DNA from: Endocalyx cinctus
Taxonomy: Eukaryota; Ascomycota; Sordariomycetes; Amphisphaeriales; Apiosporaceae
Length of the DNA stretch: 64,000 nt
Assembly: GCA_001600455.1 (NCBI GenBank)
Contig: BCKC01000005.1
Location: 1,054,001-1,118,000 of the forward strand
Direction: 5' to 3'
How positions within the stretch are numbered: the first letter of the stretch is position 1; every line of letters begins with the position of its first letter. The translations under genes and the position numbers were made by a program. Positions 35,246-46,129 of this stretch are shown here, piece after piece. The notes below the pieces were generated by a model. The model did not search any database, was not told the origin of the DNA, and worked only from the letters and a program-made list of their open reading frames with translations.

Positions 35246-36451
35246 ATGACGACAAAGGCCATCGTTTATGTTGACAAAGGGAAGGCCGAGATTCAAGAAG
35301 TTCCTAAACCCAAACTTCGTGATACGTACCTTCTGGTCAAGCCGACGGCTGTCGCGGTGAATCCCACCGATTGGAAACACGTCGAATTTGGCTTCACCGC
35401 ACCCGGTTCGAGAGTCGGATGTGACTTTGCCGGAATAGTCGAAGAGGTCGGCAACGGCGTGACCAAGGAGTGGAAGAAGGGCGACAGAATTGCCGGAGCA
35501 GCTCACGGAAGGTAAGTCGATGGGATAATCTTAGCCGAAATCCCCGCTTGATGATCAATCACTGAAGAGAGTACCTTACTTATTCTCGTCAATCATTAGT
35601 GATATCACCCAACTCGAAAATGGCTCATTCGCCAACTACATTGTCGCCAAGGGCGACGTGCAGTTGAAGATACCAGACAACATGAGCGGCGAAGAAGCTG
35701 CCACCTTGGGCATTTCCATTTCGACCGTGGTAAGTGAAAAGCCTTCGGTCCATAGCCAAACGGAATGTATAGCGCTCACATTATCATAACGTAGGCTCAA
35801 GGATTATATCAAACCCTCGGTCTACCGTTCCCGACCGAGACCACCACTCTCTCGGGCCAGTTCGTCCTGATCCACGGGGGTAGCACCGCGACCGGCATCT
35901 TCGGGATCCAGTTTGCGAAGCTTTCCGGGATGCGCGTCCTGGCGACGTCGTCGCCGCGCAACTTTGACTACCTCAAATCCCTCGGGGCCGAGGCCGTATG
36001 GGATTACAACTCGGCGACGACGGGCGCCGATATCCGCGCGTACACCGAGAACGGGCTCAAGCTCGCGTGGGATTGCACGGGTACGGACGGCAAGCTCATC
36101 GCCGGCGCTCTGAGCTCCGAGGGGGGAAAATACGCGGCTATCATCGGCGTCGAAGAGTCCGAGGTCAAGGCCGTCAACCCCAACGTCGACGGGCCCCACG
36201 TGACCCTCATGTATACCATCTTCGGCGAGGAGGTCAAGATGGGCCCGGTCCACTTCCCGCCGACGCCGCAGGACTTCGAGTACGCGAAGAAATTCTGGGA
36301 CCTCTCGGCCGACCTGCTGGCCGCCGGGAAGATAAAGACGCCGAAGCCGATCGTGAACCGAGGGGGGTCCGGCCTCGAGGGCGTCTTGGTAGGTATGCAA
36401 GAGCTTAAGAATGGTAAGGTGAGCGCTGGTAAGCTGGTGTATACGTTGTAG
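35246..36451 (+). CDS. Medium-chain dehydrogenase/reductase (zinc-independent, enoyl-reductase-like)
   Basis: Three exons, 35246-35511, 35600-35729 and 35795-36451, with canonical in-phase introns give 350 residues, the normal MDR length. The N-terminal GroES-like domain reads KAIVYVDKGKAEIQEVPKP, VAVNPTDWKH and GCDFAGIVEEVG. The structural and catalytic zinc Cys/His sets of alcohol dehydrogenases are absent. The nucleotide-binding domain has IHGGSTATGIFGIQFAKLSG, the NADPH-type loop of the trans-enoyl-reductase/quinone-oxidoreductase subfamily, then FDYLKSLGAEAVWDYN. It therefore most likely reduces an activated C=C or carbonyl with NADPH in the cytosol. Similar proteins act in trans with polyketide synthases, but none is seen in this window. 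The third exon is markedly GC-rich compared with its flanks. A purine-rich leader directly precedes the ATG. Confidence 0.88.
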
Positions 36452-37015
36452 AATAGCGAGAGCATTTGATTACGTTATCGCATTATTCTACTAGATGTAA
36501 TTACCTAGCAGTGCGACGTTATACAGGTACTTATGAATATAAAGTCAGCGCACCTCCCATTATGAACCTTCTCAATATCTCGTGATGTGATACAAGCTTC
36601 TGATCTCTATATTTTCCGAGTCGAGACTCAGTAATTAATATCACATTTAATTTCATGATTATACAATGGTATTGATATTAGTAGACCATACATGTTGTTC
36701 TAGCATTAACTATGATAGAAAAACATCACTATTGTCTAACGATCAGTTCTCAAAGATCTAAATACGATATGAAACATTAAGCATATGACAAGTAAGCTTA
36801 AATGCAGAAGAGTATTGGAAGTAAGCCAATCACAGAACTACGGCTTTGTCCTTTTGTACGAGCGTGGGGGTTTCCTTACTGATATATCTGGGTGACGTAA
36901 ATATTATTAACTACAATCTAATTATTAATATGTGCGTACTTAAATGCTTAGAAATGTAAGTAAGCTCATGGAATATGGACTAAGAAAATTGGCTGCCCCT
37001 CTGTTCTCTTAATAC
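36452..37015. other. Spacer between convergent genes
   Basis: 564 bp of AT-rich sequence between the reductase and phosphatase 3' ends. No features seen beyond presumed polyadenylation regions. Confidence 0.5.
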
Positions 37016-37861
37016 TTATAGTAAACCAACTTTTCGCGCGTTCTCCTGTATAAAAAGGACGTTAGCCCTGGCGAGGTGGCGCTCGAGGCGTTTAAGAGCA
37101 TGTCCATGGTACCGGGCCTGCTCCTCCGCACTCAAATTGACGTAAGGAGTCCAGGTACACGTTGCCTGGCTCGCCAAAGTTTCAGCCATAGCAGCCCGGG
37201 TGTCATCCCCGTCCACGTCGACGAAGCGGTAATCCTTCATCTGAAGATTCGTCCACGAGGAGCCGCGACCCTCTTCGATACCGCCAAAGTCTTCGAGAAG
37301 CCAGGGGATGAAGTTGGAGTGGGTGACGACGATGATGTTCTCGTCGTCGCTGCACTCGCGCGCGCATCGCCTAAGCATATGTCTCGCTCGCATCGCTCTG
37401 ACCATCATATTGAAGGGGGTAGGCCAGGACATGGAGTTGGGACCCCTGTTGAGCCAGTCGTCGTCGGTGAAGTGGTCGATGACCAAGTACGGGCCGAACT
37501 CGGCCGCGATGACGTCCTTCGGGCTGCCCGTGTTCGAGGGTTCGCCTCCGGATTCCTGAAGCTCCGGCAGCAAGATCAGCGGTCTGTCGTCGGTCGGATA
37601 CGCGAAGCTGTTGATCATGGTCTGGATGGCGCGTCGCATCGGCGAGGATATCATGAATCGCGTCTTCGATAAGTCGATCGGCGCGCTCGCTTTGACGGCC
37701 GCGCAATGCTGGAATCCGGCCGCCGTGAGTCCGGGGTCGACGATTTGGTTTCCGTTCGGCTCGGCGTTGTGTCTGCCTTGAGCGTGGCGAACAACGTGGA
37801 TAGTTGGTCCCTGCCTACTGCGAGCAACCGTAGCTGGAACGCTTCCGGTTGCGATAGCCAT
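37016..37861 (-). CDS. Histidine-phosphatase superfamily (phosphoglycerate mutase-like) protein
   Basis: A single exon gives 281 residues from the ATG at 37861. The catalytic RHG-type motif is VVRHAQGRHN near residue 25, which carries the phospho-accepting His with the third position changed from Gly to Ala. Further elements are a second Arg block (FMISSPMRRAIQTM), an acidic ELQESG segment holding the likely acid catalyst, and IIVVTHSNF with the second catalytic His. This order is diagnostic of the branch 1 histidine phosphatase fold. Substrates in this family range from sugar phosphates to phosphoproteins, so the exact reaction is unknown; it is unlikely to be the glycolytic mutase. The frame extends upstream to an ATG at 37981, but a TATA box at 38003-38010 lies too close to that codon, so the downstream ATG before MAIATGSV is preferred. 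The C-terminal half is GC-rich. Confidence 0.87.
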   Translation of the reverse strand: MAIATGSVPATVARSRQGPTIHVVRHAQGRHNAEPNGNQIVDPGLTAAGFQHCAAVKASAPIDLSKTRFMISSPMRRAIQTMINSFAYPTDDRPLILLPELQESGGEPSNTGSPKDVIAAEFGPYLVIDHFTDDDWLNRGPNSMSWPTPFNMMVRAMRARHMLRRCARECSDDENIIVVTHSNFIPWLLEDFGGIEEGRGSSWTNLQMKDYRFVDVDGDDTRAAMAETLASQATCTWTPYVNLSAEEQARYHGHALKRLERHLARANVLFIQENARKVGLL

Positions 37862-38541
37862 TGTGGGGAATGGTGTGAGGCAAGTATAATATATGTTGGT
37901 CTCTTTTTCGTTTGAGTAAATACCGTGTTGGTCAGGTAGTAGCAGTGGCTGCCGTTGTTGTTGTCTTGGTGATATCTCCATTTTGGCGGTGATGGTCTTT
38001 GACTTATATAGACTTGGAAATTATGAGGTTATTGGGATACTTTTAGAGTACTTGAACAGTGATGCTGTTTTGATACTTTTGCTGTTCTCGTACAGCTGCG
38101 TAGTATCCCAAATCCAGTTTGCCCGTGGCCCCAGGTATTATATACTTGTGAGGTTGTATAGGGAGGACATCATCAGGGAAAGAGGGGCTTGTTACCCTTT
38201 ACAGGTATTCATTTTTATTAAAAGTAATTAAAAGAAATTAAAATAAAAAGAATAACGTTTCTCTCTTGCTTCATATTCAGACATACTCCGCCACTCTTTG
38301 TTGAATTGTTTTAGAACTAATTGTACTTTGATTGATGCTTCATATCTATTTCAGTCTACATGCATCTGTGTCATTCTGTCACTTGGACGCTTCAAAACCG
38401 GCACCTTTAACAAGAATACGATATATGATGTTTGATAGGTAGCTTAATATCTACTTGTCTTCTATTAAGCAGTGTCACGCCAAAACCGTGTCATAGACGA
38501 GCCAAGATTCCCACCAGCCAATTCCAGGCGTACCTATAGTG
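37862..38541. promoter_or_regulatory. Promoter region of the histidine-phosphatase gene and spacer
   Basis: 680 bp between two minus-strand genes. It contains the TATA box at 38003-38010 and AT-rich sequence; no other gene is supported. Confidence 0.4.
38003..38010 (-). promoter_or_regulatory. TATA box that favours the downstream start
   Basis: TATATAAG on the minus strand. A transcription start about 25-35 bp downstream would fall at or just after the ATG at 37981, favouring initiation at 37861. Confidence 0.45.
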
Positions 38542-39012
38542 TTACTTTTGGAGTTTTTCTTTTCTGGCCTTTATACGATGCATCCTATCCATCACACCAA
38601 CAGTCTTCTGGCTGTCAAGTATTTCCAGGATAGCTTTAATCTTGGTCTTCGTCTCATCCAACGTGAGCACAAAAATGTACTCTCCATAGTAACTATCTGA
38701 TTCTGAATCCTTGTCCACCAACTCCTCCCGGAATACGAAATGGCTCGTGGCCCAAATGGTCACAAATCCGCCATGCTCGTCTGCGAAGATCTCTTTTGGG
38801 TAGACTGCGCACTTCTTGACCAGTTCGTAGACTGAGGAGATATGGGCCGCAAACTCGGTATTGTTTTTCGGCGTCAGTCCACCGAGCGAGGCTGGCCCAA
38901 AGGTGTGAATGCAATCTTCTGTGCGAAGGTTTGTGTGCTCTTCCGGTTTGAAACTGTCGAATGTCTCGCAGAATTTGACGGCGATTTCATGCGTCGTTGG
39001 TGAAGAGGCCAT
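38542..39012 (-). CDS. SnoaL/NTF2-like fold protein
   Basis: A single exon encodes about 156 residues from the ATG at 39012 (MASSPTTHEIAVKF). Another in-frame ATG ten codons upstream (39042) is less likely. The layout fits the cone-shaped alpha+beta barrel of the NTF2-like superfamily: an N-terminal helix AVKFCETFDSF, a segment with DCIHTF(G)P, a helix AHISSVYELVKKC, then strands EIFADEHGGFVTIWATSHFVFR, YGEYIFVLTLDE and KIKAILEILDS. Such small proteins may be enzymes (polyketide cyclase, dehydratase, isomerase) or binding proteins. Catalytic residues cannot be assigned here. Homologues of this type are common, mostly uncharacterised, fungal proteins. No partner gene is evident from position. 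Confidence 0.75.
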   Translation of the reverse strand: MASSPTTHEIAVKFCETFDSFKPEEHTNLRTEDCIHTFGPASLGGLTPKNNTEFAAHISSVYELVKKCAVYPKEIFADEHGGFVTIWATSHFVFREELVDKDSESDSYYGEYIFVLTLDETKTKIKAILEILDSQKTVGVMDRMHRIKARKEKLQK

Positions 39013-39791
39013 AGTGATCAATGGAAAAAAGGGAGAATTCAATTATGACTTGATTATTGTGAGGTGAGATGAAATACGATTAAAAATAAAACCATTGAGC
39101 GTTCACGAGGGAGAAATATATCTTTTATATTCATACAAAGCAATCATGTATGCTTAACTAATCAAGAGTTGATTTGTAGCTGAATCTTCACGAGACAGAA
39201 AGTGGTGGGGGGAGGTCGTGGGTCTCTTATAAATACTAAATGTAGATGACCTTGGGAGTGCTTACTCTCTCTATGACGTCTCTATATGTAAGCATAGAAC
39301 ATATAATGAAGGGATAAGACGATCTAGGTAGGATTACCTTTGTACAACCTACGACATTTCATTTACTCCGTACGAATCAAAGCGAAGGTTACTAATTAAC
39401 TGAACACTCTCTGGATAGGTCTTTTAAATCCGAAAAGTCCGAGGCTTGCAGGACCGACTTACTGTGTGCGAAGGCAGAAAGGGTCTTGGTAATGCATAAG
39501 TTTACGAAGGTTCTTCTACACGCCTCTACGGAACCATCTTTGCCTGAGTTTACGAAGGTTTCTTCTACAGAACCATCTTTAAAACCCCTATCGTTTCTTT
39601 ATCTTACCTTATCTCGTATCATCATTGTAAACTCAGGTCCTTCTATAGGCTACAAGCTCACTTCTAGTTTAATAGAATTGATACAGCATGCATATATGTG
39701 ATCATTTAATCGTGACAAAGTATACCTAATTGTTTTCTAATTATTATCCAAGCCTGTGATATCTATAACGTGATAATCATAAAGTCATAAA
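39013..39791. other. Spacer between two minus-strand genes
   Basis: 779 bp. It contains a small direct duplication at about 39500-39575 (GTTTACGAAGGTT...CTTCTAC...GAACCATCTTT, twice). No gene supported. Confidence 0.5.
39500..39582. repeat. Imperfect direct repeat of about 45 bp
   Basis: The string GTTTACGAAGGTT followed by TTCTAC and GAACCATCTTT occurs twice, near 39500-39542 and 39549-39582. A recent local duplication with small differences. Confidence 0.7.
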
Positions 39792-42700
39792 TTAAAGCTT
39801 TTTCCATGATTCTCTTACTCTTTTTAATCGTGCTTTTATACCTTTTGGTTTCCTTACCGACAATAAGTCTGTCAAAGCGCTTTGGGTCTTGACATGACCA
39901 GGTCCTAGCGCGGCCTGGTAGCCCTGTACCACCCGCTCATATATAACTCCGGCCTCCGTGAGCTTACCCTGGTCCTTGTAAAGGATGCCCAAGTTATAAA
40001 TCGTTTCGAGCGTCAATATATGTTGGATACCGAGCACTTTCTCCCTGCCTTGTACTACCCGTTCATACATGGCTTCGGCTTCTTCAAGCTTGCCTTGGTC
40101 TTTATAAAGACGGCCAAAGTTATTAACCGTCTCGAGGGTTGATATATGTTCAGTACCGAGTACCTTTTCCCTGCTCCGTAATGCTCGTTCGAGCAAAACT
40201 TCGGCCTTCGTGAGGTTACCCTGATCCATGTAAAGGAGGATTAAATCGTTAACCGTTTCGAGGGTGGATATGTGTTCCAGACCGAGCGCCTTCTCGAAAC
40301 CCTGTAACGCTCGCTCGTACATAGCCTCCGCCTCCGAAAGCTTGCCTTGATCTGTATAAAGAAGACCTAGGTTATGGACCGTTTCAAACGTTGATATATG
40401 TTCAGGGCCGAGTGCCTTTTCGAACCCCTTTAATGCTCTCTCATACATAATTTCAGCCTCCGAAAGCTTTCCCTGGTCTCTATAAAGGACGCCTAAGTTG
40501 TTAACCGTATCGAGGGTCGATATATGATCAGCACCAAGCGCCTTTTCCCTCCCTTTCAACTTCAACCTCGGCGAGCTTACCCTGGTTCCAATAGATGATA
40601 CCCAGGCTGTTGACCGTCTCAAGGGTTGATATATGCTCAGTCCCAAGTGCTGTCTCCTTTCCCTGTAATGCGCGCTCATACATAGCCTCGGCCTCGGTAA
40701 GCTTACTCTGGCTCCTGTAAAGCATACCCAGGTGGTGGACCGTCTCAAGGGTAGACGTATGCTTAGGGCCGAACACCTTCTCATTACTTTCTAGTGCCCG
40801 CTGGTACATAGCTTCGGCCTCCGTTAGCTTGCCCTGGTCCTTGTAGAGCATGCCGAGATTGTGGAAGGCCCATTCCCAACCTTCGTGGGGAAAACCAGCG
40901 CACGAGACACTGTAAGAACCGACACGAGCGGCATGTTGAAGTAACCGTCTTTGAGTCAACCACCATTTGGCGGATTGTGTGTCGGGAATATGCGATGCCA
41001 CACATTTTGTTGATATACGGGCAAGGTCCTGATCCCACTCTTGGTTCAAAGCATGCGTTGCCCACGATTGCACACAAGCATGGATGCTATACTCTCTTGA
41101 TTCAATCTGCTCATAAGGTATAAGGCTTGTTTCCACTAATCCATAATCACTAAGCACCCGGATCGTGCTTTCAAAGGTGAGCTCGTCTTTAGTAATTTTC
41201 TGCACCCATATTGGGTCATCCTCGTCCGTGTTCTGAATCAGCTCCCACCAAACGTCTTCATTACTGAAATACGCCCATAACCGAAGGAATTGAGTTGAAT
41301 GTGTGTTTCGTTGCTCGATTTGGTCGAACGAAAGTTGCCACGTAGAGTAAAGTGTCCGGTCTTCATATGAGGTTAACTCGGGACTTGTCTTTTGGAGCTT
41401 CGCCCACGAATCCTTGTATAAATAGAGGTATCTCTTGAACGTCATTGCAGATTGACTAAGGTATGCTCCGGCCGTGGCTAGCGCTAGCGGAAGTCCGTCT
41501 AGCTCCTTGGCGAGGTTCTCTGCATCAGAATCTAGATTTAAAATTAGTCAACCTTTAACAAATTCAAGTCATGGTTTTACCTTACCCTCTTGTAATCCCG
41601 GTCGTCTCGAACTGTGCGACAGGATTTGAAGACTTTCCTTTATGTTGCCCATCTTTTTTATTCGAATCGGGTGGCCGATATTGACTTGCGATGATCTGGT
41701 GGTAATTATAATTGAACCTTGATGAGAAGTAGGGAAGTACTGGTGAATATCCAACGCGGAGGGGTCCTTATCGCCCTGTAGTTTTGGAGTGTCGTAGTTG
41801 TCGTAGACCAGAAGCCATCGCGTGTTGTTTCGAAGACCAAACCATGCCTTGACGGCATTGACCACCTTTTCGGTGTCCTTCATGTCTACACTGCTTATGT
41901 GGCTAGCTGAAGGATGTTCTCGTAGTACTTGGTGGGCGATTTGGACAAATCCCTGCCCGAGGGAGTCCTCATTTTTGATATTCAACCAAAATACGGCTGA
42001 GTGATTATCTCGATAGCGTTTAGTGTAAGCAATTGCCAGTTGGGTTTTGCCGATTCCTCCTAGGCCGTAGAGAGTAACCGCTTTGCGGCTGCCGTCGCCA
42101 ACGAATATCTTGTGCATTTCATCAAGTTCCTGCTCTCTTGCCACGAAGTGCTCAATTTCAGGGGCACCGTAAAGACTGAAGGTGACTGAGAAGTCATCCC
42201 GTTGAATCCCTATATATATATATGTTAAACTTCATTGATTTCTTAGGCAAAAAGATCAGCAGTGTTAACTAAACGAACCTTTCAATGAGTTGTCAACTGT
42301 TTCTAGCAGCCGTCTCCGTGCACTCTTGCCCCCTTCACCGTAGATAAGCGGCATTTGGACATCGAATATGCCTAGAAGCGAATAGGCCATATCTTCGGCT
42401 CTTGTAGTCTGTCGTGTTTCTGCCCAAGCCATACGCTCGGGAATAGTGCAGATGGAGAGTGGCTTTCCTCGAAGTACTTCGGTTGGGATTCCTGTAATGT
42501 TGGAAATATGACCTTCGAGAGACCTTTTGTTTCCTAGCTTCATCCCTTCTTTAGAGAAAAATTCCACTGATTCCGGTGCGAGTAGTTCTTGAAGCGTCCA
42601 GCCACGTGTGAACCACCTGCTCTTGCAAAACTCCTTTTTCCACGTCGGCTGGAGAGGTTCCTTATTATGCGTGGGGTTGTTTTCTAACACGTCGGGCAGA

Positions 42701-43023
42701 TAGACGTAACATGTGGCCGCATTTTGATACCATCGGAACATAGAATTGATAGCCTCGGAAAGCTCTGTGTTATTTAATTTGTCAATGCAACACGTATCTA
42801 TCCAGGCATATTGGAGACCATCGGATATGGCTTGGTCGAGACAAAACTGGATCTTTTGATATCCTTCCTTGCGTTGCCCGGTGCCCTCAATGATATCCTT
42901 AAATGTGACTTCTTGATCATTAGGCCCCCACGTATGCGATAGTATAGCGTATTGCGGGATATCTTTAATGAGGTCTTCGGTCAGCGCCGGGCCGCCATTC
43001 CTTTCGTGGTATAAAAGGCGCAT
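39792..43023 (-). pseudogene. HET-NB-ARC-TPR NLR (STAND) protein, frameshifted in the TPR array
   Basis: This is a fungal NOD-like receptor of the kind involved in heterokaryon incompatibility and non-self recognition. Exons on the minus strand are 43023-42279, 42209-41586 and 41531 onward, with canonical in-phase introns. Exon 1 is a HET effector domain (AILSHTWG at residues 26-33, AWIDTCCIDK, RGWTLQELLAP, RAEDMAYSLLGIFDV). Exon 2 starts the NB-ARC domain: P-loop GLGGIGKT at 297-304, WLLVYDNYD (Walker B), IIITTRS. Exon 3 adds GLPLALATAGAYL and the winged-helix region, then 42-residue TPR units from 40857 downward. In the third unit 17 nt are missing relative to the other units, shifting frame; translation stops at 40528-40530 after about 790 residues. 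Five further TPR units continue in the other frame to the stop at 39792. It could be a true disabled allele, a functional short form, or an assembly error in the repeats. Confidence 0.85.
39867..40857 (-). repeat. Eight tandem 126-nt TPR-coding units
   Basis: Eight head-to-tail units encode 42-residue TPRs with the pattern LGxLYxDQGKLxEAExMYERALxG...EKxLGxxHxSTLETVxN. Adjacent units are highly similar in sequence, as expected for arrays that expand, contract and exchange. Unit 3 lacks 17 nt near 40557-40560. Confidence 0.88.
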
Positions 43024-46000
43024 ACTTGGTCGGACAATGTTTTACACCCAGAGATAATCGGCATTCAAAGCATTGTGGATTGGCGACTGTAAAAAGGGCG
43101 TAAGTATTTGTTCTGTGATGGTGTAAGACAAGGACAAATCGCTGAAGATGTAACAGCGGAGTAGATCGGCAGTATTATAAGTAATAATTAGCCCCCTTCA
43201 TTAACATCGCAGCCCTAGAAAAAAACTACATCGCTGCGGTCGTGATGCGGGGCAATACATATAATATAGAATTAGTGGTCAATAACCAAATCAGAGGTCA
43301 TTGGTCAAAATTACGAGATCTGTAGGCTGTCCCAATTATAACACTTCGCTTCTTTCTGACGTCTGCGGGCAGGGGATACTTCGCCATGCATTAATGGTTT
43401 GGGGTAAGACTTCTTTTTGTCCTCCCTTTGTCGTACTGTAACCCTCAGTAGTATGCTAGTGAGGACGAGTGCACGCGGATTACCCTATTTTACCGAAAAT
43501 AATGCAAACAGGACAATGCCTTGAATTTCTTTGCATACAGCAATGGTCACTGTTAGCCAACGATAGATTGATGTTTCTATGCAACTACATAGCACACAGC
43601 CCCCCAACCCACCTCCTTTTCTCCAACAGGATTGATACGGCACGACCTCGACGACGGGGCATAGACATTACGCCTTAGCGCTAGTATAACTTATAACAGA
43701 CTAGACCTATGGGCTAGAGTTTGTGATTATTGAGGAATAGTTGACTGACAGTACAATGGCAATAGAATAGAGATCGTATGAAATTTGCCGTGACCTGTTC
43801 AGAATCCAAGCTTGGCAGGCTGACTAAGTAGTCAGGAAATTTGCGATCTTGTACTGAGGACTGGGGCACTTACCCCGCCACCCAGCCAGCCGGCGTGTTC
43901 CTCCTAGCTATGCACCGTACAACATAGTTATGAATTTGCGCACCTCCTTGGATGTTGCTACCGCGCCAAAAGTAGAGTCGTTGTGAATTATTTACTTCGT
44001 GGCTGAGAACATGCTCGATAATGAATTCAAGGGGTGGAGAAGTACGAGTTCCAGCGGTGAAGAATACGGCGATGCTCTCCGGGCAACTTTATTTTAACTC
44101 TTCTTGAAGAGTGGAAGCATAAGGTACATATAATTTGGTGGCTAGTAGAAATTTTTCATTATGTACACGTGATGGCAAGGACTAAATTTATCCCATATAC
44201 TAATTAGTAACCCGGTGTCATTACTATTAATATATCTACTACGACAGTCCATATCTGTAGAAGCGATATCGACATTGTAGTTTCGATAATGTCACTCTGC
44301 TTATGCCTTTGCTATCACCACTTCAATCGTTCGATTCCGGATAATTAAGAGACAGGCAAGGTGTCATGCGCTCTTCTCTTGGTCGAGGAGAAAAAGCATA
44401 AAAATCAACGAGAACAAACGAAGTGCCTCGTCCTCTACTATTCCTCTCTCCTTGACTTTTGTAGATGAGAAGTAGGCATATTTCCTTTTGCACTATACTA
44501 AGTATGCCCTACAATGTTTCTCCACGACTTCCCCTTTAACATCCATGAATAAAATACTCAAGTCATAATATCTTCAACAGTTTATGAGTAGCTAACAGAC
44601 TAAGTAATTACTTAAATATTGGTATAATAATGCAACTTAAAAACCGCTCTACTCTAGCATCCCATAACTTAGTCTAGGTTAGATCGAGGTTATTATATCA
44701 AAATATGTTTCAGTGGTAATTTTCCGCGCAGTGATGATCAAAAGTTCTGCTTTACTTCTCACCAAAATCAAGAGTTCCATATGCAGGTCATGAAGGAAGG
44801 GCACATAGGTAGGAAACAGTGGTCGTCGCTGTTTTGCTATATTTGATAACATTTGTGTCTCAAGGTCGTATGGGGGACAAAAAAGCTGCAAATAGTAATA
44901 GGATCTGAGAAATACACTTTGATCGAATAGGTTCTTAACTTGCAAAACAATTTGATAAAGGTACTTTGTAGAGTGCAAATAAAGTCGTGACGTATGGATA
45001 CGCGGTCGTGTAGTTAACTACTTAAGTTCTTAAGTAGTTAATTAGGTTCAGTGTTGTAATTATCTGTGACGGAGAAGTGGGACTAAATGGGACCTGGTTT
45101 CGGAGACGTTACATCACGGGGTGGAATCAAGCTCGTGAACCCGGTTTGAGTTATTGACCAACCCCTGAATTACGTAGTACCAGCTCAGGAAGCATTATAA
45201 ATAAGGTGCTGAGCTCCCGTTCGATTGATAGAAATAGATAGTTCCTTAAGCCCTAATCCAATGACATATTTACATAATATGATTACCAAGCTCCCAATCA
45301 CCCTCCATAAGCTCTGACAATCTGATATTATCTTAGTAAGTTACGCCTCACAACGTATAGATGCTACCCAACTGTTCAAATGTTCAACCCCTCGATCCCC
45401 TGATTCTATCTAAGATGTTAAATATATGAATATTCAAAGAGAATATACCTACTATATGTATAAAGGCCGAGGGACGGTTAAGCGCTACTAGTGGTGTATG
45501 AAACTAGGTATATTCTCATAATTATCATACCTAGAAACTCATAACTAAACTTAACTACTGAAAATCCCTTACGAGTTCCTGACTTCTTGGTATGTTAGTG
45601 ATGTACTCAGTTACAAATACAACGCGTATGAGGCATGGGGCTTGAATGAACAAAGAGTACAAGAAGAAGCACCGCTTCATTTGGCACCAGCCGTGCTAAT
45701 TATTTTCTGCCCATTCATGACCTAATTATACCTCATCTCCTTCATCCGCCTTCCCATTTCGCGATTTATTAACACCCATCATCACAATATACTTCCGTAC
45801 AAAAATTTATTTTCTCAAATGTCCTAATTATATTCATTGCCCTCAGTCTAGAACCTCCTATATTCAAACTCGCACTACACATTCTTAAGAGTCACGGATA
45901 CTAGTTCGCTTACTCACCTTAGCGGATTGCCTACAGTTACCCTCTGGGTAGTTTAAAGCACGTCTATCTTAAAGGGAAATTCCGGCCTCGTAGATGAAAT

Positions 46001-46129
46001 AACGAGTAAAATAATCGTTAGGCTCTTAAATTATGATATTGCTCCACTGCTAAGCTTCATCTACGTAACGGCGCTACCTTACCCACCAACGTACCCTATC
46101 CTCATGACAATCGGATCTTAAAAACAAAA
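43024..46129. other. Intergenic spacer, NLR to permease
   Basis: About 3.1 kb with no supported gene. It includes a perfect inverted repeat at 45014-45041. An open frame at 44679-44978 (-) shows no family motif. The left end is the NLR promoter; no convincing TATA box was found there. Confidence 0.5.
45014..45041. repeat. Perfect 13-bp inverted repeat
   Basis: TTAACTACTTAAG and its exact reverse complement are separated by TT, giving a compact hairpin. It could be a tiny foldback sequence or a chance palindrome. Confidence 0.8.

Noticed and set aside
35822..36400. Minus-strand frame opposite exon 3 of the reductase
   Set aside because: Antisense shadow of GC-rich coding sequence with Arg/Val-rich composition and no motif.
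30156..36451. O-methyltransferase and reductase as a secondary-metabolite cluster
   Set aside because: The two genes are 3.7 kb apart and no polyketide synthase, peptide synthetase, terpene synthase or cytochrome P450 is seen in the window.
37076..37672. Plus-strand frame opposite the histidine-phosphatase gene
   Set aside because: Antisense shadow; the minus-strand product carries the catalytic RHG-type motif and the second His.
44320..44345. T-loop-like string GTTCGATTCC suggesting a tRNA
   Set aside because: The flanking bases cannot form a T stem or acceptor stem.
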